Part shown: in pieces, positions 1 to 7,945 of the stretch
How the letters are laid out: each line of letters begins with the position of its first letter
How positions within the stretch are numbered: position 1 is the first letter of the stretch
Assembly: GCA_945878865.1 (NCBI GenBank)
Contig: CAMCUD010000016.1
Span: 1 to 64,000 of the forward strand
DNA: 64,000 bases
DNA from: Bifidobacterium breve
Lineage (GTDB): Bacteria; Actinomycetota; Thermoleophilia; Solirubrobacterales; Solirubrobacteraceae
Direction of reading: 5' to 3'
Notes under the pieces: generated by a model
The model's database searches: none
What the model saw: only the letters and a program-made list of their open reading frames with translations
Told to the model about the DNA's origin: nothing
Program-made: the position numbers and the translations under genes

Positions 1-432
1 GAGGCGCTCGTCGTACCCGCCGGCGCGGAAGCGCGAGATCGCCTCGAGGATCTTGAGGTCCTCGGGGTCGTAGCCCGCATCGACGGCGGAGATGACGTCG
101 AGCTCGCCGAGGCGCTCGAGCGCGTCGCGGGGGATGGCGAAGCGCGCCTCGGCCTCGGCGGCGTCGACGCGCTCGCCCTCGGCGGCCTGGGCCTCGGCGA
201 TGAGCCGCTCGCGGATGACGCGCAGGGGCATGAAGCGGTCCTCCTGCAAGCGCTTGATGCGCTGGATGCGCTCGACATACGCGGGCGGGTAGTACGCCAT
301 GTTGCGCGAGGTGCGCACGATGTCGGCGCCGTCGCCGAGCAGCCCTTCGCGGAGGTAGTGCTTGATCGTCGCGGCGCTCACGCCCGACTGCGCAGCGAGC
401 TCGCTCATCTTCAGGAGGCCGTCGGAGTTCAT
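1..432 (-). CDS. MerR family transcriptional regulator (3' end cut by window edge)
   Basis: Reading leftward from the ATG at 432, the first ~140 residues form an uninterrupted frame. A MerR-type winged helix opens it: the KMSELAAQSGVSAATIKHYL stretch is helix-turn-helix and recognition helix, followed by the wing (REGLLGDGADIVRTSRNMAY) and the second helix pair ending RIKRLQEDRFMPLRVIRE. The remainder (helical, Glu/Ala-rich) continues past the edge, so any effector domain is not visible. MerR proteins bind dyads as dimers and often control themselves; a perfect dyad lies just upstream at 440-458. No ligand can be inferred. Confidence 0.85.
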   Translation of the reverse strand, partial: MNSDGLLKMSELAAQSGVSAATIKHYLREGLLGDGADIVRTSRNMAYYPPAYVERIQRIKRLQEDRFMPLRVIRERLIAEAQAAEGERVDAAEAEARFAIPRDALERLGELDVISAVDAGYDPEDLKILEAISRFRAGGYDERL

Positions 433-439
433 GTCTCAC

Positions 440-458
440 CCTCAGGTTGAGCCTGAGG
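440..458. promoter_or_regulatory. Perfect inverted repeat upstream of the MerR gene
   Basis: CCTCAGG (440-446), TTGAG, CCTGAGG (452-458): 7-bp arms with a 5-bp spacer, 8 bp upstream of the MerR start codon. Size and position suit an autoregulatory operator. A second, weaker dyad TGCCA-GAAG-TGGCA lies at 470-483. No gene is seen between 433 and the riboswitch at 604. Confidence 0.5.
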
Positions 459-603
459 TCCAGGGGACATGCCAGAAGTGGCACGTCCCACCTGCCACTC
501 TGACGACCCCGGCGAATGCGGTCAAGGCGCCTGGACGCGGCACGTCGCCCAGGAAAAGTGTTCAATTGCTGGCCGATTTCGCGCACGACCGGTAGGATCC
601 TCG

Positions 604-693
604 CCGCTTGGCACCCCCACCGTGAGGTGGGCTCGCAAAGCCAGAGGTCTCCGAGCGCCCACCGGCGCCCGAGACGGCTCGGCTGCCGGGTGG
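604..693 (+). promoter_or_regulatory. Cyclic-di-GMP-I (GEMM-I) riboswitch candidate
   Basis: The leader folds as the GEMM-I aptamer. P1 is a 10-bp helix of 604-613 with 684-693, including G-U pairs. The next hairpin is CCCACC (616-621), a GUGA tetraloop of GNRA type, and GGUGGG (626-631). The joining strand CGCAAAGCCA (634-643) matches the family's most conserved block. The second arm pairs GUCUC (647-651) with GAGAC (671-675) around an inner GCGCC/GGCGC hairpin, and the closing strand reads GGCUGCCGGG, as in family members. It ends 46 nt before the start of the secreted-protein gene at 740. Whether it prefers c-di-GMP or cGAMP, and whether it turns expression on or off, cannot be told by eye. 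Confidence 0.78.
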
Positions 694-739
694 CCCCCTG
701 TCTCGCCGCCCGCTCGCGTACCCCGACTTACGGAGAACC

Positions 740-1558
740 ATGCTCAAGCGCGTCCCTGTCATCCTCGCCGGCCTCGCCGCCATGGCGCTCATCGCGGCGC
801 CGAGCGCGTCGGCGACGAACATGACGCCGCTCGTCACCTGCGTTGACAAGACCGCCGACGGCTACCTCGCCCACTTCGGCTACCGCAACGACGAGACGTT
901 CACCGTCACCCGGACGGTCGCCCGCAGCGAGGGCAAGAACTCCTGGCTGAACTTCCTCTACAACGGCAAGGCCAACGACTGGACCAACGTCGACGACAAG
1001 ACGCTCGACCGCGGCCAGCCCACGGTCTTCGCGCCGGGCGTGCACGACGACGTCTTCACCGTGCCGTTCACGTCGGGCGTCCTGACCTGGGCGCTCGTCG
1101 GCCGCTGGGCGACCGCCAGCGCGGACAGCCCGGCGTGCCCGCCGAAGCCGACGCCCAACCCCGAGCCGCAGCCCCAGCCGCAGCCGCAGCCCACGCCGCC
1201 GGCCGACACGACGACGCCGGCCGCCGGCACGTCGACGACCACCACCGGCACGTCGACCACGAAGAAGACCTGCACCTCGCGCCGCACGCTCACCATCCGC
1301 CTGCGTGAGCGCAAGGGCCAGCGCATCCGCTCGGCGAAGGTCACGTTCAACGGCAAGGTCATCGCCGTGTCCCGCCGCACGACCGACGGGCGCGTCATCG
1401 CGAAGATCGACTTCCGCAAGCTGCCGTCCGGGCGGTTCTCGGTGAAGATCACCGCGAAGCTCACGAGCGGCAAGACGAAGACCTACACCCGCAAGTACTA
1501 CACCTGCAAGCCCAAGCTCGGGCCCGCGAACAACCTCGGGTCGAAGACGAGCATCTAA
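740..1558 (+). CDS. Secreted protein with Pro/Gln-Thr linker and Cys-flanked C-terminal beta domain
   Basis: 272 aa, with GGAGAACC directly before the ATG. A Sec signal peptide (to about residue 28, ending SASA) leads into a compact domain of ~110 aa with a CVDKTADGYLAHFGYRN opening and a closing PACP. Then come a linker of PQ repeats and Thr runs, and an ~85-aa C-terminal domain from CTSRRTLTIRLRERKG to YYTCKPK. That domain has one Cys near each end, probably a disulfide, and many Arg/Lys, as expected of a beta-sandwich at the cell surface. The next gene carries the same C-terminal domain. It sits directly behind the c-di-GMP riboswitch candidate, suggesting surface, adhesion or matrix use. 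No enzymatic motif is seen and the function is unknown. Confidence 0.85.
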   Translation: MLKRVPVILAGLAAMALIAAPSASATNMTPLVTCVDKTADGYLAHFGYRNDETFTVTRTVARSEGKNSWLNFLYNGKANDWTNVDDKTLDRGQPTVFAPGVHDDVFTVPFTSGVLTWALVGRWATASADSPACPPKPTPNPEPQPQPQPQPTPPADTTTPAAGTSTTTTGTSTTKKTCTSRRTLTIRLRERKGQRIRSAKVTFNGKVIAVSRRTTDGRVIAKIDFRKLPSGRFSVKITAKLTSGKTKTYTRKYYTCKPKLGPANNLGSKTSI

Positions 1559-1559
1559 G

Positions 1560-1575
1560 CCCCGCTGCTTCGGGG
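1560..1575 (+). terminator. Small hairpin between the two secreted-protein genes
   Basis: CCCCG (1560-1564), CTGCTT, CGGGG (1571-1575) begins two bases after the stop codon at 1558; the ribosome-binding region of the next gene (GGGGAGGGAA) overlaps its 3' arm. With only 5 bp and no T-run it is more likely a processing or attenuation hairpin than a strong terminator. Confidence 0.3.
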
Positions 1576-1585
1576 AGGGAATCCC

Positions 1586-2527
1586 ATGCGCAAGTTCATC
1601 GCGGCCATCGGCGTCGTCCTCATGGGGACGATGCTGGCGGCCGCGCTCACCACCGCCCAGGCTGCCGAAGGCACCGGCACGACGACGACGGAGAAGCCGA
1701 CGGGGCCGGAGGGCTGTCAGGTCTTCCAGTCCGGCTTCTCGTTCTTCGATCCCGACTGCGTGATCTTCTCGTTCACCGCGCAGCCGCCGGACAGCACCAC
1801 CGACACCACCGCGGAGATCGGCTGGAGCGTCGACGTCTTCGGCATCGACGATGAGCGCGCGAGCGACTGGCGCGAGTGGGAGGACAAGGTCTGCGAGCTC
1901 GACGGCGTCGAGATCGCGTGTCCGGACAGCGCCGATCCGAAGGTGCTCCTGAAGGATCTCGCCCTGGGCAAGCACACCTTCAAGGTGACGGCGAAGACGC
2001 CGGCGGACCGGTTCGAGGAGGAGCCGCCGCGCAGCAGCCGCGACAGCTCGAGCACCAGCCTGGAGATCTGCGGGTTCTCCGAGGGCAGCGGCGTGTCGTG
2101 CGCGCAGGTGACCGGTGAGGTGACGTGGACGGTCGTCGCCAAGCCGCAGACCACCACCACGCCGCCGGCGACCACGGAGGCGGCGCCGGCGCCGACCCCG
2201 ACGGTCGCCGCACAGGCCCCGGCGGCGACGCCGCAGGCCTGCCTGTCGCGGCGCACGCTGACGATCCGCATCCGCGAGCGCAAGGGCGAGAAGGTGTCCA
2301 GCGCGAAGGTGCTGTTCAACGGCAAGACGATCGCGACGTCGCGCCGGACGAGCGACGGCCGCCTCGTGGCGAAGATCGACTTCCGCAAGCTGCCCGCGGG
2401 CCGCTTCGCGGTGCAGATCCGCGCGAAGCTCGCCGACGGCGGCACGCGGACGTACACGCGGCGGTACTTCACGTGCGAGCCCAAGCGCCCGCCGAGCAAC
2501 AACCTGGAGTCGCCCAAGGCGCTCTGA
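1586..2527 (+). CDS. Secreted protein, paralogue of the upstream gene
   Basis: 313 aa with a signal peptide (about residues 1-26, ending AQA). The N-terminal ~180 residues differ from the upstream neighbour and include the Cys-containing segments GCQVFQSG and VCELDGVEIACPDS, typical of an Ig-like fold. A Thr/Ala/Pro linker leads to a C-terminal domain (CLSRRTLTIRIRERKG to YFTCEPK) clearly homologous to that of the preceding protein. The 27-bp gap suggests co-transcription, hence shared riboswitch control. A T-tailed terminator follows. This is a duplicated surface-protein pair with divergent heads and a conserved tail; the function is not recognised. Confidence 0.85.
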   Translation: MRKFIAAIGVVLMGTMLAAALTTAQAAEGTGTTTTEKPTGPEGCQVFQSGFSFFDPDCVIFSFTAQPPDSTTDTTAEIGWSVDVFGIDDERASDWREWEDKVCELDGVEIACPDSADPKVLLKDLALGKHTFKVTAKTPADRFEEEPPRSSRDSSSTSLEICGFSEGSGVSCAQVTGEVTWTVVAKPQTTTTPPATTEAAPAPTPTVAAQAPAATPQACLSRRTLTIRIRERKGEKVSSAKVLFNGKTIATSRRTSDGRLVAKIDFRKLPAGRFAVQIRAKLADGGTRTYTRRYFTCEPKRPPSNNLESPKAL

Positions 2528-2550
2528 CCGACCACGCCGGGGGCCTGTCG

Positions 2551-2594
2551 ACGGGGGTCGTGTCCGCAGCCGGACGCGGCCCCCGTCGCGTTTT
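2551..2594 (+). terminator. Rho-independent terminator after the secreted-protein pair
   Basis: A 16-bp stem pairs 2551-2566 with 2571-2586, including two G-U pairs, around a CAGC loop. It is followed by CGCGTTTT. It ends the riboswitch-led unit and separates it from the tandem GGDEF gene. A small dyad GTACC-CGTC-GGTAC follows at 2597-2610. Confidence 0.75.
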
Positions 2595-2667
2595 CCGTAC
2601 CCGTCGGTACGTCCAGGAGCGGCCGTCTTCCTCGAGATTCCGGGAGATCGGGACGATCCCCGGGGAG

Positions 2668-4827
2668 ATGGGCCGCTCACCTGCCACGTCGCATCGCGTC
2701 GCCCTGCGCGAAGAGCGCAACCTGCGGGTCTCGACCGCCGTGGCGATGTGGGTCGCAGGCGCGGCCACGCTGGCGGGGGGCACGCTCCTGGGCGCGACCG
2801 ATCCCGGCCGTGAATCGCTGACGTGGGCGCTGGCGCTGACGGGCATGGCCATGGCGGTCGTCACCGCCCTCGTCTTCCCCCGGGTCTCGATGCGGACGCT
2901 CGTCGTCCTCACGAACGTGTGCTGCGCGATCGGCGGCGGCTTCATCGCGATCGGCGCGGCGCTGACGGGCGGCGCGGCCTCGCCGTTCTTCGAGCTCTTC
3001 CTCTTCACCTCGCTCTACGCCGCGTACTTCTTCTCCCGGCGCAGTCTCGCGCTGCACCTCCTCCTCTACGCCGCGGCGGTCCTCACGGTCGTCCTGCTCG
3101 AGCCAGCAGACGATGCCGGCCACACGGCCGCACGCCTGCTGATCATCGGCGCCGGTGCGCTGGCGATCGGGACCGTGATCTCCTGGCACCGCGGGCGCCT
3201 GCTGGAGGCCGAGGCGCGCGCCCGGCGCCAGGCGCTGCGCGACCCCCTGACCGGCCTGCACAACCTCCGCAGCCTGCGCGCCGAGGTCGAGGCGACGCCG
3301 CTGGACGGCGGCGCCGCGCTGCTGCTGCTCGACGTCGACAACTTCAAGGGCGTCAACTCGCACTTCGGCCACACCGGCGCCGACCGGCTGCTGACCGCCC
3401 TCGGGCAGGAACTCACGGCCGCCGCCGGCGACGGCGCCTGCGTCGCGCGCATCGGCGGTGACGAGTTCGTCGTGCTCGTCCGCGACCATGACGCCGACCG
3501 CCTGCAGGCGCTCATCGCCGGCTGCGAGGAGGCGGCCGGGCGCGCCCGCGCGGCGACAGGGCTGCCCGGACCCGACCTGACCGCCAGCGTCGGCACGGCC
3601 GCGTGGCCGCGCGACGGCGACGATCTCTCGGCGCTGCTCGACGCCGCAGACCGCGACATGCTCGCCCGCAAGCACGCGTCGCGGCGCGGACGCGTCGATA
3701 CGGCGCTGGGCGCGCTGGCCGCCCGCCCCCACGCGGGGCACCAGCGCACGCTGACCGCCGTCGAGCAGGCCCCGGCGCCGGTACCCAGCGGCCGCGTGGC
3801 GTCGTGGCTGCGCTCGCGGCCGAGCCGGACGTTGGCGGGCACGGCCGGCTGGTGGACGGCGGCACTCGCCATCACGGCGGTCCTCGTCCTGTCCCGCGGG
3901 GAGCTGGCCGCGCCCGTGATGGTCGCCGGCTGCGCCCTGTTCGCGCTGAGCGCCGGAGCCCTGCTGCTCCCGTTCGGGGCGCGGTACGGCGACCGCGCGT
4001 ACCTCGTCTCCGACGTGTGCGCGTTCGGCGGCCTCGTCCTGAGCGTCGCGCTCACCGGGGGGACGACGAGCCCGCTGCTGCCGTTCGTGCTCGTCCCCAC
4101 GGCGATCAACGCGTACTTCGCCGACGCCCGCCAGGCCGTGATCCAGCTCGTCGCGGGCATCCTCGTGATCGCCACGCCGCTGCTGTACGCGATGCCGGCC
4201 GAGCGCGTCGACTACAGCGTGCGGTTCCTCGCGCTCGTCACCACCGCGGCGATTCTCACGCTCGTCATCGCGCGCAACCGCGCCGAGCTCGACCGCGCCC
4301 AGCGGCAGGCCGACGAGCAGGCGCTGACCGACCCGCTCACCCTGCTGCCCAACCGCCGCGCGTTCTCCCGCCGCCTCGCCACCGCCCTTGCCGACGCGTC
4401 GCACGAGACGGGCGCGACGGTGTGCGCGGCGATCATCGACCTCGACAACTTCAAGCGCGTCAACGACCGCCACGGCCACGCCGCCGGTGACCTCCTGCTG
4501 CGCAGCATCGGGCAGGAGCTCGAACGCGTCGTCCGCGAGGAGGACACCGTCGCGCGCGTCGGCGGCGACGAATTCGCGATCGTCGCGCCCGGGACGGGGC
4601 TGGACACCGGGCGTGCGTTGGGCGAGCGCTGCGTCGCCGCCGTCGAGGACGTCGCGCGGCGCCTGGGGTTCTCCGCGTGCGGGGTGTCCGCCACCGTCGG
4701 GTTCGCGCTGTACCGACGCGACGCCATGACGGCGGACGACCTGCTCACCGCCGCCGATACCGCGCTGCTGCGCGCCAAGGACGCGGGCAAGCGTCGCGTC
4801 GCGCACCCGGAGCGGGCAGCGGCCTGA
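2668..4827 (+). CDS. Membrane protein with two TM-GGDEF modules in one chain (predicted diguanylate cyclase)
   Basis: 719 aa from the ATG at 2668 (GGGGAG adjoins it; 2746 is an alternative start). The order is a hydrophobic segment of about five to six helices, GGDEF-1 (motif at residues 263-267), a second set of hydrophobic helices (about 390-530), then GGDEF-2 (motif at 632-636). Both keep DPLTxLxN, a D-x-D-N-F-K metal/substrate strand and GGDEF itself, so both look catalytic. An RxxD inhibitory site precedes GGDEF-2 (REED, nine residues before the first Gly) but is absent before GGDEF-1. GGDEF domains work as dimers, so the duplication could give an intramolecular pair (inference). It lies directly downstream of the riboswitch-controlled pair. 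The sensory input of the membrane parts is unknown. Confidence 0.88.
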   Translation: MGRSPATSHRVALREERNLRVSTAVAMWVAGAATLAGGTLLGATDPGRESLTWALALTGMAMAVVTALVFPRVSMRTLVVLTNVCCAIGGGFIAIGAALTGGAASPFFELFLFTSLYAAYFFSRRSLALHLLLYAAAVLTVVLLEPADDAGHTAARLLIIGAGALAIGTVISWHRGRLLEAEARARRQALRDPLTGLHNLRSLRAEVEATPLDGGAALLLLDVDNFKGVNSHFGHTGADRLLTALGQELTAAAGDGACVARIGGDEFVVLVRDHDADRLQALIAGCEEAAGRARAATGLPGPDLTASVGTAAWPRDGDDLSALLDAADRDMLARKHASRRGRVDTALGALAARPHAGHQRTLTAVEQAPAPVPSGRVASWLRSRPSRTLAGTAGWWTAALAITAVLVLSRGELAAPVMVAGCALFALSAGALLLPFGARYGDRAYLVSDVCAFGGLVLSVALTGGTTSPLLPFVLVPTAINAYFADARQAVIQLVAGILVIATPLLYAMPAERVDYSVRFLALVTTAAILTLVIARNRAELDRAQRQADEQALTDPLTLLPNRRAFSRRLATALADASHETGATVCAAIIDLDNFKRVNDRHGHAAGDLLLRSIGQELERVVREEDTVARVGGDEFAIVAPGTGLDTGRALGERCVAAVEDVARRLGFSACGVSATVGFALYRRDAMTADDLLTAADTALLRAKDAGKRRVAHPERAAA

Positions 4828-4845
4828 CCGGCACGGTCCCGGCGG

Positions 4846-6594
4846 TCAGCGCCGCGGCAGCTTCAGCGACTGGCGGGCGACGGTCGACCCGCCGTCGGCG
4901 CCGTAGAACTCCAGCCGGAGGGCGACCTTGCCGCCCTTGGCCAGCCGGGCGCGCGCCTTGCGGCTGAGCCGCGCGGTGAACTGCTCGCTGCGGCCGCCCT
5001 TCACGCTCCAGCTCGCGGCGGCGACCTTGCGGCCGTTCGCCGTCACCGACGCGACGAGCCAGCCGGCCTGCGGCGCGGTGAAGCGGACCTTCAGCCGCGC
5101 CGAGCGCTGCGCGTCGCGCAGCGCGCCCTTCAGCCGGGTCAGGGAGGCGCGCAGCGCGGAGCTGATCTGCCGGCGCCCGCGATCGTCCGCGTTCCCGGTC
5201 GTCGGCCGCGTGGTCGTGACCGGCGGCGCGGCGGCCGGGGCGGCGACCTGGATCGAGGTGGTGGCCGTCGCGCTGGCGCCGTAGCCGTCGCGGACGGTGA
5301 GCTTCACCGGCACGGTCCCGGCGCTCGAGAAGGCAGCGACGAACGACGCGGCGCGGCTCTCGACGCTGCCGTCGGCGCCGACGTCCCAGGCGTACTCGGC
5401 GACCGACTCGTCGTCGCTGGAGCCGGAAGCGTCGAGGACCAGCCGGCCACCCGCCGTGACGGTCGTCGTCGCCGCGCCGCCCAGGTCGCGCACGGCGATG
5501 TTCGCGACGGGAGCGGGGTTGCCCCCACCGACGCTCGACCCGACGCAGGCCGACGGGGCGCACAGGAACACCGACCGGTGGACGTTCCAGTGGGTCGCGA
5601 GGTACGAGCCGCCGGCGGGCGCGGGGTTGAAGTAGTCGTTCTGCCCGCAGTCGTAGGCCTGCACGGCGCAGGGGTTCGACATGGTCGAGGTGGGGCCGCC
5701 GTCGTCGTAGCACATGACGTCCTGCTCGTCGGTGCAGTGCCCGGCGCCCGTGGAGTTCGGCGCGGAGTCCTGGACGGCGCCGAGGTTGTGGCTGACTTCG
5801 TGGAGCACCGTCGTCAGGCGCCCGCCGGAGAAGTCCGGGTCGCTGCCGTTGCCGAACGCCACCGCCCACAGATTCCCCGCGTTCGCCGGGTTGTCGCTGC
5901 CGGGCCGGTCGTCGAGGAACATGCTGCCGATGCCCGCGACGCCATCCCCGGCGCTGGTCGCGTCGGCGTAGACGAGGAAGTTGCGCTTGCCCGTCATGCC
6001 CGAGACGGACGACGCGAGATCGCTCGTGAGCATCGACATCCGCGACGAGGCGTTGACCTGCCGGTACTGCGCCGACGTGCGAGGCAGCTTCACGCTGATG
6101 ATGTCGAGGTACCCGGCGCCGCACACGGTGCCGACGTCGAAGCGCAGGGTCTTCGTGTTCGAGGAGGCCGCGAGCACGATGTCGGTCATGTCGCGCGCGT
6201 CGGCCTGGATGAGGTCGCGCATCGTCGAGAAGCGGTTGGGGCGATCGGACGGGTACGCGTAGATGACCTTGATGCGCGGGCCGGTGGTCGCCGCGTACGT
6301 CGTGTCGTCGGTGGCCCGCTCGGCGCCGCACCACGCCCCGTCGGCCAGCCCGCCGGCGGACGCCGCGCCGAACTTCGCCTTCGTGACACGCCGGGCGCGT
6401 TTGAGCTGCACGCGCAGGATCCGATCGGCGCCCGCGGGGAACCTGTCGCCGTGCGTGGCACCCGGGAGCACAGGCCGCACCTTGCCGCCCGGGCGCGCCG
6501 ACGCGGCGATCGGCGGCAGCAGCCCGACGGCGACGAGCACGACCACGACGAGGAGCGGCGGGCGGGGCACGTCCTGGGCATCGGCACGCCGCAC
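4846..6594 (-). CDS. Secreted metzincin-like zinc metalloprotease with PKD domain
   Basis: 582 aa with a signal peptide (hydrophobic run LLVVVVLVAVGLLPPIAASA). The catalytic segment has HEVSHNLGAVQD (residues 265-276), which is HExxHxxG plus a divergent end: Gln275/Asp276 stand where metzincins have the third ligand His or Asp. It is followed by a Met-turn-like VMCY (Met294). Several Cys probably form disulfides. After residue ~370 a PKD/Ig-like domain follows (VANIAVRD to SIQVAAP), then a Thr/Pro linker and a C-terminal beta domain. The protein is probably an extracellular peptidase. Its gene is convergent with the GGDEF gene 18 bp away. Confidence 0.8.
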   Translation of the reverse strand: MRRADAQDVPRPPLLVVVVLVAVGLLPPIAASARPGGKVRPVLPGATHGDRFPAGADRILRVQLKRARRVTKAKFGAASAGGLADGAWCGAERATDDTTYAATTGPRIKVIYAYPSDRPNRFSTMRDLIQADARDMTDIVLAASSNTKTLRFDVGTVCGAGYLDIISVKLPRTSAQYRQVNASSRMSMLTSDLASSVSGMTGKRNFLVYADATSAGDGVAGIGSMFLDDRPGSDNPANAGNLWAVAFGNGSDPDFSGGRLTTVLHEVSHNLGAVQDSAPNSTGAGHCTDEQDVMCYDDGGPTSTMSNPCAVQAYDCGQNDYFNPAPAGGSYLATHWNVHRSVFLCAPSACVGSSVGGGNPAPVANIAVRDLGGAATTTVTAGGRLVLDASGSSDDESVAEYAWDVGADGSVESRAASFVAAFSSAGTVPVKLTVRDGYGASATATTSIQVAAPAAAPPVTTTRPTTGNADDRGRRQISSALRASLTRLKGALRDAQRSARLKVRFTAPQAGWLVASVTANGRKVAAASWSVKGGRSEQFTARLSRKARARLAKGGKVALRLEFYGADGGSTVARQSLKLPRR

Positions 6595-6660
6595 GCAGGC
6601 GTATCACCGGGGGTCGCGCGGATGGACGGAATGCCGGAGCGCTGCGCCTTGCGGTGAAAA

Positions 6661-6688
6661 GTAGGAAGTTCTACATTCCACTTCTGGC
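6661..6688. promoter_or_regulatory. Dyad elements upstream of the acyl-CoA dehydrogenase
   Basis: Two overlapping inverted repeats lie 28-55 bp before the start at 6716: GTAG-N6-CTAC (6661-6674) and GAAGT-N10-ACTTC (6665-6684). The stretch CCACTTCTGGC (6678-6688) is the exact reverse complement of GCCAGAAGTGG at 471-481, in the MerR gene's promoter region. The rest of the 6595-6715 gap holds nothing else evident. Confidence 0.4.
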
Positions 6689-6715
6689 CTTGCCCGATCG
6701 AGGAGAGCATCCGCT

Positions 6716-7906
6716 GTGTCCACCGCCGCGAACGACGTCCTGAAGCCCGACTACAGCGCTCAGCGCCGGCACTTCATCTTCACCGAGGAGCATGAGCAGC
6801 TGCGCGAGAGCATCCGCGCGTTCTGCCAGAAGGAGCTGGCGCCCCACGCCAACGAGTGGGAGGAGACGACGTTCCCCGACTCGGTCTTCCGGCGCATGGG
6901 CGAGCTGGGCTACCTCGGCCTGGACAAGCCCGAGGAATACGGCGGCCAGGGCGGCGACTACTTCACCGCCATGGTGCTCGGCGAGGAGATGGCCCACGCG
7001 CACTCCGGCGGCCTGGCGATGGGCGTCGCCGTCCAGACCGACATGGCGATGCCGCCGATCCTCGCGTTCGGCACCGAAGAGCAGAAGCAGGAGTGGGCGG
7101 TCCCCGCGATCAAGGGCGAGAAGATCCTCTGCCTCGGCATCACCGAGCCCGACGCAGGCTCGGATGTGGCCGGCATCAAGACCCGCGCCGTCAAGGACGG
7201 GGACGAGTGGGTCATCAACGGCGCGAAGACCTACATCACCAACGGCCACCGCGCCGACGTCATCGTGCTCGTGACGAAGACCGACCCGGACGCCGGCTAT
7301 GACGGGTTCACCCTCTTCCTCGTCCCGATGGACACGCCCGGCGTCATCCGCGAGAAGCGCCTGCAGAAGCTCGGCATGCACGCCTCGGACACCGCGCTGC
7401 TGGCCTTCCAGGACGTGCGGGTCCCCGACAGCGCGGTCCTCGGCCAGATCGGCAAGGGCTTCTACCACATCATGTGGGAGCTCCAGGGCGAGCGGATGAT
7501 CGGCGCGGCCGGCTCGGTCTCCGGCGCGCAGCTGTGCTTCGAGCGCACGCTGCAGTACGCCAAGGAGCGCGAGGCGTTCGGCCGCCCGATCGCCAACTTC
7601 CAGGTCACGCGCCACAAGTTCGCCGAGATGGCGACGAAGATCGAGAGCGCGCGCCAGATGGTGTACGTCACCGCGTGGCGCTTCGCCAACGGCGAGTACC
7701 CCGTGCGCGAGATCTCGATGGCCAAGCTGCACGCCTCACGCGTGGCCGTCGAGGTCGCCGACGAGTGCATCCAGATCCATGGCGGCGCCGGGTACATGCA
7801 GGAATACGGCGTCGAGCGCGTGTGGCGGGACCTGCGGCTCAACCGCATCGGGGCGGGCACCGACGAGGTGATGCTCGAGGTGATCGGGAAGTCGTACGGG
7901 ATCTGA
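6716..7906 (+). CDS. Acyl-CoA dehydrogenase
   Basis: 396 aa starting at GTG 6716 behind AGGAGAG. The usual acyl-CoA dehydrogenase plan is complete: N-terminal helical domain, middle beta domain with LGITEPDAGSDVAG and WVINGAKTYITNG (FAD/substrate contacts), and C-terminal helical domain ending QIHGGAGYMQEYGVERVW. The Glu of medium-chain enzymes (IYEGT) is replaced (IGAGTDE). A Glu in WELQGER lies where isovaleryl- and long-chain-type enzymes place their base (inference). It oxidises an acyl-CoA thioester in the cytoplasm and passes electrons to ETF; the chain-length preference is not deducible. It is apparently monocistronic. Confidence 0.92.
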   Translation: MSTAANDVLKPDYSAQRRHFIFTEEHEQLRESIRAFCQKELAPHANEWEETTFPDSVFRRMGELGYLGLDKPEEYGGQGGDYFTAMVLGEEMAHAHSGGLAMGVAVQTDMAMPPILAFGTEEQKQEWAVPAIKGEKILCLGITEPDAGSDVAGIKTRAVKDGDEWVINGAKTYITNGHRADVIVLVTKTDPDAGYDGFTLFLVPMDTPGVIREKRLQKLGMHASDTALLAFQDVRVPDSAVLGQIGKGFYHIMWELQGERMIGAAGSVSGAQLCFERTLQYAKEREAFGRPIANFQVTRHKFAEMATKIESARQMVYVTAWRFANGEYPVREISMAKLHASRVAVEVADECIQIHGGAGYMQEYGVERVWRDLRLNRIGAGTDEVMLEVIGKSYGI

Positions 7907-7945
7907 GCTGCCCAGGAGAGGGCGGGGGCTACGCTCGCAGGAGGC

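Noticed and set aside
728-2680. 650-codon open frame on the minus strand opposite the exported-protein pair
   Set aside because: Arg/Ala/Gly-rich composition with no domain; it is the antisense shadow of genes with signal peptides and clear folds. Long antisense frames are expected at this GC content.
2677-4806. 709-codon minus-strand frame opposite the tandem GGDEF gene
   Set aside because: The plus strand encodes two intact GGDEF domains; the antisense frame has no recognisable fold.
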